DNA of 64,000 nt, taken from NCBI GenBank assembly GCA_017562135.1, contig QEYB01000568.1, positions 1-64,000 on the forward strand, in the 5' to 3' direction. This document shows, in pieces, positions 32,471-45,268 of the stretch; position 1 is the first letter of the stretch; the number at the start of each line of letters is the position of its first letter. Under the pieces are notes generated by a model. It was given only the letters and a program-made list of their open reading frames with translations, was not told the origin of the DNA and ran no database searches. The position numbers and the translations under genes are program-made. This DNA comes from Dipylidium caninum. Taxonomy: Eukaryota > Platyhelminthes > Cestoda > Cyclophyllidea > Dipylidiidae.

Positions 32471-35400
32471 AATTGACTCTGATTCGATCTCATCTTTAGC
32501 CCCAAATCTCCTCGGCCATTCCACTCTCATTCGCCAGTTTTGCCGACGCTGCCACTTCCACCAGCCACAAAAGCCACCTCTTGAGCCCCCCATGTGACGC
32601 GGAAATATTTTGAGATCTCTTGTAATCTCAGTCGCTAGGCTCCATTCCCTCCAGAAAAACTGCAGCCTCGTGGCCCAACATGACACAGCACTCGTCCTAT
32701 CGAAATCTAGCATCCCCTCACTATGAGATAAAGGGTGACGAGACAGGCAGGATTAAGTGAAGGTAGGGGATTGCAGAAATCATGCTTAAGAATCAAAATT
32801 CTTTAAGCTAAGTACTGTAACATCAAGTTCAGGGTAGGAAAGCCAATGCGTCTCATGCGACTGTCCAACATCTCTACGAACTACGTCAGCTAGGCAGATG
32901 TCTCCACGCGTTGACATGCATAAGGACGACGAGAAGACGCACGCGATGCGGCCTGGCAGAAGGCTGCTGCTTGAACGCCTACTCTTATCATTAAACTGCG
33001 CCTCGTGATTGTGAGCGAAGTTTGTCGAATTGCGAGAGCAGTTACAATTTCCACTGGACCATTTCCTATCAGGCCGCCTGGCTTACGCGGAACGTCGTCA
33101 GAGGCTTGGACTGAGGCTTATGTGGTGTATTGGCGACATGTGCTGTGACCGGTTGAGGGGTAGGAGCCTTGAAACCTCTCATCCCCAGCACCTCCTTTTT
33201 CATTACCTCTTCGCACCCACGAAGATCTGTTGCATGTCCAGAATACAATCCAACTTAACGTCGTCTTCGGAGCCTACGCGGAAACACTTCAAGCTGGCCT
33301 AGCTTTTCCTTTCTGTATGTAATGTGAACAGCCATGCACCCAGAGTTGTGGGTTCCCAATTCAGTCTATTCGACCGCACGAAGAGTCCACGGCAGGAAGG
33401 GTAGAGGAAGAAGTGTGAGTAGCAGTTGGTAGATGACGGTGTGTTGAACGACGAGAATATCAGTGCCTACCCGAGTGCACCGTCGTCCGAGCAATTTTGC
33501 GTCGCTCGTCAAGGGTGTCGCCATTCCATGACATCCTCTCGATAACGACGCGAACTTACACGGTTCACAGTCTGACCTGAACGGGATCGTCAACGCGAGG
33601 CCGTTGCTGTGAGCGCACATTGCCTAAATAACATGAGGCTGCGCCCATTCGTCCGCGCTAATGCGGAGGTGATTTAAAGGAAAGCGAGTTATTAACTGGG
33701 GCGGGGGGGGGGGTGGGAGAAATCGCCGAATGTCGCAATGCAAGGAGAGCCGGAGACTCTCTCATTCCACTCTGGCAACTTATGATGTATGCGGTCAAAG
33801 CAGAGTTCGCCCAACCTCAGTTGAATGCCCAAAAATTCCTCTTTGTCTGGATTGGAGGACATCGACCTTACTCGACGATTGAAGAGACCAGTGTGGAAGA
33901 GTGTGTGAGTACTAATTTGCCAATCATTTCATCCGCCTGATTTCTTAAAACGTCTCATTCCATAAACTGGTTCAATGGGTGGGGATGAGATCTATGGAGG
34001 AGGTGGAGGGCGCTTAGCCGACATACTTCACATCGTGGGTTTTTCTTTTCCTCTGGCCCTATTTTGTGCGCAGAATTTGTTCGCACCCACGATTTGATAG
34101 GTCGGTTGAAACCGCTGGAATACGACGAAGACTGACACTCTTTGGTTTGTTAACTCTTCGGGGCGGTGGTTGTTTTTATTGGGGAGAGATTGCGACAGTA
34201 GAAGGTTTCGTCAATGGCTAACTTCGAGGGAAAATGCTGGTCAGCGAGGTACGCACTCGCCACATTGCGAGGATAGTCACCCCGTATCACTTTTCTCAAC
34301 TGATTTATACAGCTTTATGGTGAGTCCACTTCGCTGCAACGCGTCCACCGAATGATGTTTGTTTGCTTCGCGCTCACCTAACTGCCATTCATCCACCCAC
34401 TGATGCCTGCTCGCACGCCAGACCGACTTCCACACGGTGACCATCCGTCCGCTTGGGGTTGGCATGCTTTTCCTCGCTCCCCTTGATCGCCTGCCAAAAT
34501 ACTTTGCATCCCTCCAATGCACTAAGTCGACTCGAGTGATGCTATCTTGGGAATTGAGGCAGCACCAGTATTTCTGTGCACCGAGAGGAATAAAATCATG
34601 CTTGACAAGCCCGAGGTCCTCACCTATAAGATTCCACGCACAGATTGGTTTTCTCTCGTTTGTCCACGATAGCCATGGTGGTTGTGTGGAAATGAGTGGA
34701 CAGTTGAGAGAGAACAGTCAATTGTTGGCTAGCCTTAAGTCATCAAGTTCGCCCTGAGTTGCGACAGCATACTTCTTAAATTAGCCACGTTTACTGTGAA
34801 TGAAGTGAAAAGAAGTTCTTCAAGTTAATGCGCATTATTAAATTGCTTAGCGACAACACGTACACCTAGCAAGTCTTGGAGGACAAAACGGAATCCAGAG
34901 TATTAGACACATGCAGTGTAGCGTATATTTGCGAGAAACGAGATGAAATGAATGTGGTTTGGTAGTTGACGTCCCCTCATCAAGACATCTCACACCCACC
35001 ATTCAGGCCCTACGCTATGGGACGGTTGTACCCAGCGCACGTTGAGAAGTCAAGAAGGGTCTTTTCGTGCTCCATGGCTCCCTGACGGGGGTGAGGGTTG
35101 CACCACGGACCCAACGGTTAGTCGTGCAACAAGTGAGAGCCAGTCGTACTTCTCGCCAGTCTATGTGCACCACATGTCGCATAATAATGAGGAGGTTTTC
35201 TCTGAGGACATTACGTTCAACGCCTCCTAGTGCCAAAACACCATTATGAGGATAACGTTTAAGTAGACAGATCCACCTTCCCGCCGAAGCTATCAGCACC
35301 ACAGGGGGTTCCACCCTTGCCAGAGACAAGTGGCTGCCGCACCACTCAAATTGAGACAGAATCAGAAGCTAAGAGAAAATGTGTGCGCTAGCTTGGTTCC

Positions 35401-38400
35401 ACCTCATTTTAAACCAACAGTGTCACAGGTTGGAGGACGTTAACGCTCACCTGTAGAAATTCCGCTGACGTTGACCTTGCTCGTTTAGGAGTGAAAGGGT
35501 GGGAGGAGATGCATCTGTCGAACAGGCGGGCTCAATAGCACGATTGACTCTGTCTAACTAACGAGTCGGTCAGCTTCAGACAATGTCAGTTTCATCATTT
35601 CTTGGGTATGCATTATAGGCGCGTGAGGTAGCGCCGCGACTCGAAATATCTCGTCGTCCTCCAATGAACAGCACACGCTTGAAGATCGAGGACAGAGTCT
35701 TCTGTTTCGGTGGAAATCGGAGCTGTCAAGACTATTCGCATGGCTAATTGGAGGCCGATGCAAGTCACGCGGTCCAGAAGGGTGGCAGTTAATCTTTCTT
35801 TTCCCCCATTTGAAAGGCACTCGAGCTTCCACTTCGAGTAGCCTTATTAAATAACGGAGAATAATTCACACAAACGATATCATGCATTGGACGTTGATTA
35901 TACTGGTAGGGATGTAGTCAGTCAGTTAATTGTTCAACTGCTCTTCGTCTTTCAACTAGGGAAGAAACAATCTTATCAAGTTCTTTCTCCTCCCCTTCAG
36001 GCATCAATGCGTTGTCGTGGCTGACTCTTCTTACCTACTCCACCCAACCATACTTCTCCTCCTCTTCTGCTATTACTTTTGTTCTTTCCTAGAACATTTC
36101 CTCAATGAAGGAATATTCCTTCTTCACCTCTAAGGCGTGTGCTACTTTACACCCACTCCCTTCTTACGCCTGAACGGCCACCTCGAACGTGAAATTAACA
36201 CGTGGCCAGGTACCACCGTGCGTAGTTTGTGCCTGCCCATAGAGGCCTTCATTGGGATATGCGAGACATTACTCTCCCGCTTGCACAGAAAACTTCCTAG
36301 GTAGTGAGAAGGCCAGGTGAAACTTCTGTAGATTTCGTTTTTGACATGGCATAATTTCTGCTCCTCACGTGGTTATGAGGATTAAAAGGGCTATCAAAGT
36401 CGACGGTAGAAGTCTTTCGCCTTCGCAGAAGCAGCTTCCACTTCTGCCAGGGCAACGTGACAGCTTGTGCTCGTTGGCCACTGGAGTCAGACTTACTCGC
36501 GGCGGAAGGTGCATTCCCCTTGGTTAGAAGAATATTTTTGAAAATGCTAATTCATGACTCCTAGGTCAAAAGCTTCAATTGTTAACGAAGTACTGATTTT
36601 CACTTGTCACTCCTGCACAGCGAGAATTGAAGTGCCTTTAATAAACGCTGTGTCCACCACTTTTTCCTGTTATTCATTGACGATGAAGTCGAAGTGGCGT
36701 TGACTGTGTGTTAGTCCTCGACCATGAAGGTGGACAGTCGGCTGTTGATATGTGTGAGGAAAGGGGACTGTGGATAGAGGCGAGTAGAGGACGGCCGCTG
36801 TCCGGGTGAAAGGTGGGTGCAGAAGCTGGGCGCAGTCTTATTTATGCGGCCACCGAAAAGGGGATTTGGGTGAACTGGCGCCATTTCTCATTAGGGTGGG
36901 GGGCGATATGCAGCTACAAGGTAGGGGAGAAGGAGAAATCACTTCCTCATAGCCGCCCTACCTTCCAATGCTCGAGTGGAGGCTTACAATAAAATGGCAC
37001 TGACTGCCGCCTTTTCCCCTTCAGACTGACAGGCAGGCCAATGGAAAGAAGCATCTCCTCAACTCTCGGTGATTTTTCCAATGGTGCGACCTTACCACGA
37101 GCTTGTAGTGCATGGAAGAGGACTTTTGTGGCCGGCCTGTGTCATTGACGACTTCAAGCACTCGTCCATCCTCCACTCTCACAACTCCAAAATTATCACA
37201 CAAGTCGTTCCACACTTCTTCTTCTTCTTCTTCTCCTTCCACGAGAGTAATTTCGTCCAATGAAGATCTAGTGAAATAGGTGTTAATAAATGCACCACGA
37301 CCTTGTAGGATCCTTCCAACGGCAGAATTGGGGCAGCTGTGTCGCCACCTGACTGACCTCCCCAATCAACGGTTACGACAAAGGCTCAACTTAACGGTTG
37401 AAGGTGGTTGAGCTTTCGATAGGCATTTCATCTCTTTGTACATTGCAATACACCATTATGGCAAGAAGTTAATCTCGTTCCCAAAATTTGACTTTCCAGT
37501 GATTCATATAACGCAACGAGGCTGCATCCTCTTCTCTCTCTCTTCCTCGACAGCATCCTCTGGTGTGATTCGTCACTCCCCACCTCCTCTTCTAATTACC
37601 ACACCATTGTTCGCATTCGTGAGTTATTTTCCTTCAAGCCTCTCACTGCCATTTCACCCTCATATTTGAGTTAGGAGTCAACATTTCCCTCCTCCTACCG
37701 ATGGCTCGAATTTCTAACTCGCTTGTTTCACCGAGTGAGCCCTTTGTTAGAAATATACAGCGAAACACAGTGCTGTGGTCCTTTGAGACCGACTGTTGTC
37801 GCGGTGGTGGAGGGTGGAAGGAGCAGTGAGTTCAACGTGTTCGGAGGGTGTAGGCCGTTGGTGTGAGGTCGGTGGGCGAGTCGTGGCATTCTTGAACTAC
37901 ACGACACATGCAACGACGAGTTCTGTTAGCTGTTCCACGTCTACTCACTGCCCACCACTCGCCCGCACATTGTCTTCCTCGGTGATTGAGAGTTTCTTTT
38001 CCTCTGACCTCTCTCTCACAAGAAGACTTCGTTTCATTGAGTTCACCACTGCCCCTTCTCAGCTCCAATCTGAAAAGACTAAAAACTTATCGTGTCACCT
38101 CATGGTGCGTTGCATGCGAGTGGGGCAGTTAAGTCATCTGAGTCCGAGAAACCAGGTGAAGAGATTAATGGGCTTCGAGTGGAAAATGCTGTAAGGACTG
38201 CACTAATTGCCTCTCATGTAGTGAGTGGTGAGTGGATTATTAATCGAGAAAACGTCCTCTGTGAATAAATCCCATCAGCCTGCATCCAGTCACAGTTGAC
38301 CGGTGAGCTCACGGGCGACTGGATTAGGCAAAGGCAACGACTAATTTCCAATCTGTGCATTCGCAGGTGCCTGCTCGTCTGAACCGCTTGAGCTGCAGTC

Positions 38401-41400
38401 GAAAGAAGCTGACGACGTGTGGGCCTATTTGAGGCTCCACCACGAGGCTTTCCTCAAATCCCCCATGTAGGCACTGCACGCGACAGTCTCGATTCCGTTC
38501 CTTCTTGGCGCAACCTATGCCCCGCGGCGCGCAAATGCTAGCTGAGGGGGGATCGGTGAAAGAAGCTAGTGTGGGGCATCCGGGGGCGATCAAGAGTACA
38601 CGAGCCATTCTGTGCCCCACCTCTCTCACTGCCTCGAACAGAGGCGGCGATTTCTCTCCTCTAAACGACCTTATGTGGGCACGAGAGAGAGGTGCACGTG
38701 GCACAGGATACATTTGTGCTATTCTTCCACGAAAGCCGACAAATTGCCCTTCCTGGTGGAGAATGGGCCCAGGCATGAGGGTGCAGACAGAAATGCCTTG
38801 ACACTCCGCTCTCCGCCTGAGTGGCAAACGAGTTCTTGCTGCACAGCCTTGTCATCATCCTTGATTGCCTTGCCAGACCCGGAGAGGTCACATACCAGTG
38901 AGGATATCTGCTGCAAACTGACACGGAATCTCTTCCTAGCCGCATGCCTACGTAGATACGAGAGCATATTTCATGAGGTATGCTCACTTTCACTCACAGT
39001 CTGCGTTTTGGCATGAACGACACAATTTCACGATTTCCGGACCGCGAAGTGATAGACAGAATGAGTAAATCGAGGTTTCCCTCCAGCAAAACGCCAGCTA
39101 GCCAATTTTTCTTGGGATATGATGGCCGCTTGATCAGCCCACACGTCAGTTGAGGAATCTCGACGCACGCGTGCGAGACGGTGGAACCACTGTGAATGGG
39201 ACGGGGTTAAAGCCGCCATGTGTCGAAGGAGGACATGGTTGTTGCTGCCTGCGACGATGCGGCAGATGTTATGGTCGCTGCCTCACCAATGTGCCCTGAT
39301 CGCAAACTTACTACCTCACCGTCTAACGAAACTCTTCTCGTACCACATGGCCGCTTATACTCGTTTTCTTCCTAGGTTGAATCTTATTCTACTTTTATCC
39401 CACGCAGCGGTAGTAGAATTTGACGAAGGCTGTTGACTAGAAGGAACGTAGGCTCGTTTGCCAACTCTTTTCTCCACCAAGTTTTACCGTCATTTCCAAC
39501 ACTTCGCCTAGGAGTGTTTACCTGACAAGACATCAGAAGGTGGCAAAAAAGCCATTGTTTATTTTTGCGTCTAACATAACGCTATCACCTGTCAGACAAT
39601 AAGGGATGAGCTTATGGCTGGCAGTAGCATGGATTTCCTCCCAAATACTGCACATGTTTTTCATTTTTGTACATTTCTCTTCATCAGTGTTAATGTTTAT
39701 CCTACGACGCCCCACATATGTGTGAGAAGCTCTCTTCTGATCTCACGGCTACGGGACAGAGTGTGTGGATGCTTGACGGCTGGTGCACTAGGAGGAAAGC
39801 ACTCAAATCGGAACGAAGGGCTCTGCTTGCAAATCGTCCAGATCAACGCAGGCATCCAGCTGATCCTTTCCCAGTCCACTCACCGGGCGACTGCTTGTGC
39901 GCGCGAATGCATGTGTGTGCAGGGCGATGGCTCCTCACTCGCTCGCCATCGTGGTCAGTGCAGTGAGTGCAATGAGCGCTCCTCCTGCTCTATTGAGGCA
40001 CTGGCAAGGCAGCCAAATGGAATGTCAGCCTGGCGCGCTGATGCTCTGGCGCCGTAGACGCAGTCTTGGGTGACGGCTAGTCGAAAGGCATTCAACAAGC
40101 TTTTGTCCTCGGAAAAATACTCTTTCTGCGCTTATCATTCCAATATGGTAGCATGAGTTAGACTAGTAGGTGTGCTACCTGGGACGAGGAGAGGCAAACA
40201 CGAAAATATGAGGTGGCTTACGTGAAATATGATATCGTGAACAGCTCCAAGCGGCCGCAATGGAATCCCTCTATTGACGAGAGGGTGATCTTGCAGCCTG
40301 GTACATGTGCGAATAAGTCATAGTCTAGCATTTAGACTAGAAGAAATATGACGCCTTACCCAAATTTATCACCATACGTCGCAAACCGTTCTTCCAACCC
40401 AACGCAAAGAACGAGCGACTGACGATGCACCGATGGGTGAGAGACATCACCTCTGCCAAGGCAAGTCAGGAATACCTATCCAGTGTCGAATGTGGTCTGG
40501 CCTGTTGTCCTAAGCGGAAAGAGCGCTTACGCGCGACAGGGCACCATTTGATGAGAAAGGCAGGATTCGCGTGCGCAAAGTAGTTAAAGGGCCCGAGCAA
40601 ACATTGGGGTTTTAGCAATAGGGCTAGCGTAACCCACTTCGATTCTGTCAATTTGAATATCTTTGACAGTTTTCTGCACACTCTTCAGGCAATATTATGT
40701 GTGAAAGCGTTCCCTCACAGATAGTTTGTTTATAATTTACGTTCCCCGAACCAATTCTTGGGGAAAATCCAATATCAGATGTGAGCTTTGATTTGTGGCC
40801 CATCATACCAAACCACTTCATTCTACCGCAATTTCGCTCATTCAGACAACTTTACTTTGACTCGCCTATTCCCTCCCTCCCCACTGGGCTGCGAGTATGC
40901 AGGCAGGGCCATAATTCCTCCCGTCACATGTCCCGGTCCCAGCACTCGTTCGCTCGCTCGCTCGCTCGCTCGGTTGAGCACTTTTACTGCATCTCATTAC
41001 GTACACTTAAGTGGTCAAGTTCCACAGTTGGCCTTGAAATGGCAGTATGTGAATAGCATGTCAGACATTGAAATGTGTCTGAGACTGAAGGGAGGTGCAT
41101 AAGTTGGTATTTGGATATTTTACTCTTGTCGGGGACAAAGAGTATGTTAGTCTGACATTCTGCCCAGGAATCATAAAATAGCGCAGAAAGGACACCATAT
41201 TTTCCGCCATGCATTCCTTGGTCAAGGAAAAGATTTGACACGTTTTCCCTATCGTGGCCAACCATATCTCGTCAGGCCTTGGCAACTATCCCAAATCCAT
41301 GGTTTTGGAGATGATTCATTTTAGTGACCTTAAAGGTTTTCGAGTTTAACCACTAAAGTGACTTCGCAGGGGAGTTTGAAGGGAACAAAATTCCTATCCC

Positions 41401-42756
41401 GATAAGAATTCAGTGCATAAACCTCGTTTTATGGCTATTCTAATGACATATTATTATTTGATATGCAGGTCCGTCACGAGTTCTGTTGACTCGGAAGAAT
41501 GAAGTGCACACGTTGGATCGCCAGTGGGAGAGCGTCCAAAGTTGCCGACATTTAAAATAAAAGTCTCGACGATAGGGTGGACGACATTCCCATCATCAGT
41601 TCCACATCTCGAGATCTCGGCAAAGGCTTTTCTAGACTGGCATTACGAGCACAGACTAAGACGTTGAGCAGTTCCTAGGTGAAGGTAAAGCTCGTGTCCC
41701 TTACCGTACACACTTCTGCAAGAGAAGTACGCATCGTTTAACGATAGCTCACTCTCGAGACTTGAAGTGCAACACGACATTGGTTTTGAAGTGATTCACT
41801 CATGGATAGAAATGTGACGCTGTGACAAATTGAGAACATCTGTGTCTCCGTCAGTGTCCACATCCGTCGCATGTTTCGGGGTGCTTCTGCCTCGAAAACG
41901 CACCAGTATATTTCGGGGAGGGGACGAACATTGGGAAGAAGAAGGTGTTTCGGCTGTGCCAATCATAGATAGGCTGGTGAATTTTCCCCCCACAAGCCAC
42001 ACGGTGGCGTGTTGACAATGCCTCCGCCCTTTCAACCACTGGGGGGAGAGGAAAATTCGGTCAATTTATGTTACCACAAAATGTGTGCCAATTGGGAGTG
42101 ACAATCATTATGCATTTCCACCAACTGCTTCCACTAGTAAGCTGGTTGATTTCTCCTACTGAAAATATGGGCAAGTGGGAACAATTCTCAGTGTCACCAA
42201 CTTGCCGAGGTGCCTTGTCAAGTGAAGGGCGCCTAAATATGAGAAAGAAACCTGGCAAATGCGGCGAAAGTGCGGACTTGCCCTTCGGAGCCACTGTGAT
42301 GAAGCGCAGACGTGAAGACTGAGGAGTTTGCAAAATGGGTGATGGTGTCGATGCACCTGCCCATCATCCGCCGTCACGCCACGCATGCACATTTAACTGC
42401 CATCACGCAAGTGTCACACAAATGCCCGTCACATCGGAATGAGCGCGACAAGTTCCCATTGACAAAGAAAGTCATTCTCGACAAATGGCAGACTCTTGGC
42501 AAAGAGAACGTGTCTTACAGGGTGTGCTCTCGAGAGATCGGTGAGGAGAACTTCGCCAAATCTTCCTTATCGCGGTTGAAGTGCGTTGGATCCAGATGGG
42601 TTGGAGAATACTAGTGGATGGGAGAGGGCAACACGTAAGCAGACAAAGTGGGCTGAAGCAAGCATGGGGACGTCATGCGAGCCGGTGCATGCACCCACTG
42701 ACTACAGGTCCAGGTCGTGGCAAACGCTGCAATGAAAGCCCAATCCGCGTCTGCCT
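32471..42756. other. Intergenic, no gene supported
   Basis: About 10 kb holds no antigen exon or recognised domain. It includes a poly-G run near 33702-33711, a (CTT)n run at about 37219-37237, and (CTCG)n at about 40949-40972. A region at 38324-38830 is open in three frames on both strands. A possible - strand exon at about 37080-37262 (reading DEITLVEGEEEEEE, donor GTAAGG) is weak. Confidence 0.4.
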
Positions 42757-42757
42757 G

Positions 42758-42784
42758 TTGACCTACATTAGACAAGATAAATAG
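42758..42784 (+). promoter_or_regulatory. Core promoter of gene B
   Basis: TTGACCTAC (42758-42766) is followed 18 bp later, first base to first base, by GATAAATAG (42776-42784). The ATG starts at 42821, 45 bp after the G of GATA. The spacing equals that of gene D exactly and differs from gene A by one base. Confidence 0.65.
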
Positions 42785-42820
42785 GAGGCGCACTAAGCAG
42801 AGCCTCTAACGACACAAGTG

Positions 42821-44591
42821 ATGGTGGGAGAAGCAACACTTTGTTTTTTCGCGTATATCTGCGTGCTCGCAAGTGAGTGGTACCTTCGTTCTTTTGCAAA
42901 ATGCCTGATGAATTCAAGAGACACCTCTTCCTCCGCGCTATCATTTACAGAGTGCACCGCTTTGAGTGGCTTGTTAGTGGCTTGTACTGAGGGTACTCGG
43001 GGGCAGATTGTGCGTAAACATTGGTAGACGTCCATTCACAGTGTGCATGTCAAAACAGCTCCACCGAGACAGAAACTTACTTGCACCGGGCAAACTTGCC
43101 TTTGTGTAAGCGAGTTAGGCGAACAGGATTTCTTAGGGCTGCCCAACAGTTCTTGAGAACGAAGAAAGGGGGAAGGGCAATTATGCAATCCTCCGTGGCT
43201 TAGAGTAGTCGCATTGGCTTACATGAAATGCGTCTTTTCAGAGGCGCAGTTGGTAGCGGGTGCAAATGAAAGAACTGACAGCAGAATAGTGAGCGGTCCC
43301 GTCAATAGCAAGTTTATCATCGGTTTCTCACTTCCCGGTGAATACGACGTAAGTTGAATGTGCCTTTACAAGATCCCATCCGCTTTCATCAGCCTCATGA
43401 TGTTTTTTCTTTATAATCTAGTACGTTTGCGTACATTTGTTGTTTGAAATACGTCACTGCATGAGAATAAGACTGGGGCAGTGTTCCACCAAGTATTTCC
43501 ATTGCACCTACAATCAGAGTACGTACTCGTCCTTTCATTACCTGCGAACCACACGCCTGATACACTAACATTCGGCCCCAACAAGCACCAGCACCGAAGC
43601 ATCTGCTCACTCTCACATACAGTGGCGACTTTCTTCTTCGTGTTGGATTTTTAGTCTCTGACAGTGAGGCAAATGCTCAGATGATTGGCTCTATACATCA
43701 CAACATGACTTGGATTGTCTTCCATTCTGCCCTATATGCAAGCATTCCAATGTCCATTGCTGTATTTCCTGATGGAGTGTGGCGATCCTCGGGCGTTGGT
43801 GAGTAGTCATGGGTGTAGCCTCATTACTTCAATCATTCATCTTGTCGCAGACAACTAACCGCCCTCCACACTTTCCCGTTAAGGCCTCGTTATGCATCCC
43901 AATGAGGCGCTTTCCATTGACGCTAAGAATAGGGAAACGGTGACAGTCACGTGCAGATACCACATTAAGACTGAGCGGGTGAGTGCCCATGTTGTCTGCC
44001 TCACCTATAATGAGCCTCGAGAAACTTCCAAATTTACCTGTGATTGCCTACTTTATCCCCTCTACACCTTACGTCTAATAATTGTCTCTGTGTCTGCTTA
44101 GATGGAGATGGTGATGGGCACCAGTTCACCCACGTTCTACTACGTTTGGGATGGTAATATTTTCAACGATACTCACATCTATCCCGAATTAGTCGGAATC
44201 AGTAAGCCAAACTAGAGTCATCGTTGGCTTCCGATGATCGCATATGTCTCCTCCAACAGCGGCCTTTCTATCCACATTGCAGCGAACAGTACGGACGAAA
44301 ATTTCGTGAATTACACAATAGAAGTGAAGAGGAGAGAAGCTGTTGATTACCTCGGGTGCCTGTATGGCGGATATGAAAGAACTGGTGCCGTTTTCAAGAT
44401 AGATTGGGGTAAGTCAAACCAGCGGTGATTTTGGTCGCTTAGCTTACACAGCTTCACTAACGACATTGCCACTGACTTACTAACCTAACGCCCTAAATGC
44501 AGCTTTCTGTCTTTCGTCAATAAAAACCTCGTCTCGTGGAGTTTCCCCACTCACCCTCTTCCCACCATTTACTGCACCCAAATGCCACTAG
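42821..44591 (+). CDS. Gene B: single-module Ig-like glycoprotein
   Basis: Exons: 42821-42872 (signal peptide MVGEATLCFFAYICVLA), 43242-43348, 43422-43518, 43655-43798, 43884-43978, 44102-44201 and 44283-44408. All phases match the family and no stop is present. Motifs are DSRIVSGPVNS, QMIGSIHHNMTW, ETVTVTCRYHIKTER, TFYYVWDG, AVDYLGCLYG and KIDW. Exon 4 has Ser where most copies have the DC cysteine. The last exon is unsure. The best candidate is 44503-44591 (acceptor CCTAAATGCAG, 28 codons and TAG), giving 269 aa without a hydrophobic anchor. AATAAA at 44519-44524 overlaps it. A second option is 44598-44974, a long hydrophobic and proline-rich frame. Confidence 0.75.
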
Positions 44592-45197
44592 TCTCAGCCA
44601 GCACCAATAGTGATGAAATCAGGGGAAGCAACTGCAACTGGATCCGCATTTCAGTCACCCAATCCAACTGCGTACTTCCTCTTCTCGCTGTCTTAGCCAA
44701 AAGTGTTCCCCCAATTCTACCACTCCTCCTTGTCCTTCCCTCTCTACCACCCCCCCACATCCCCCACACCCCCCCTCCTGCCTCTGCGCCGTTGCGCGGC
44801 GTGTGCACAGTTGGATGCCCTCGCACCATCGACTGGTGCCTTAACATGCCCGCCACACGACAATGCGCGCGGTTTCGACTCCTTGAGGGAGTATTTCATT
44901 TAGGCATACGCAAATATACGCGTAGGAGTGGATTCAGTATCACTCTGCGAAAGATTTGCCCACAGATCGCTTGAGTCGGGCTCTCCACGCCCTTCTTCGT
45001 GGGCGAGAGTAGTTTGGACATTACGGCCGATGGGAAATGGGAAAACAGATTTAACCCATCAGACGCCAGTGAAAGGCATCTACCAGGCAGCATGGTGTGA
45101 GCCACGCATGAAGAGGTCCTGTGAACTCGTGTTTGCACACGATGAGGGCGGGTGGAGGTCGCAGCAAATGTCGAGTTGCATAACCAATGCGAAGGAT

Positions 45198-45228
45198 TTG
45201 ATGTTCTATTCAAGGGAGAGAATAAATG
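45198..45228 (+). promoter_or_regulatory. Degenerate core promoter of gene C
   Basis: TTGATGTTC (45198-45206) and GAATAAATGG (from 45220) stand where genes A, B and D have TTGACCTAC and GATAAATAG, but the first box has lost its core, and both the box spacing (22 against 18) and the distance to the ATG (49 against 44-45) are longer. The following bases AAAGCACA match gene D. This copy of the promoter has probably weakened. Confidence 0.4.
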
Positions 45229-45268
45229 GAAAGCACAACATGAGGTAGAAGCCTCAAATGAACTATTA

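Noticed and set aside
32220..32471. An 83-codon acidic - strand frame
   Set aside because: It is the translation of a degenerate pyrimidine repeat.
44598..44974. Long hydrophobic and proline-rich frame as the last exon of gene B
   Set aside because: It fits in phase but is far longer than the last exons of A and D, places the hydrophobic part in the middle, and runs through C-rich low-complexity DNA. The exon 44503-44591 is simpler.
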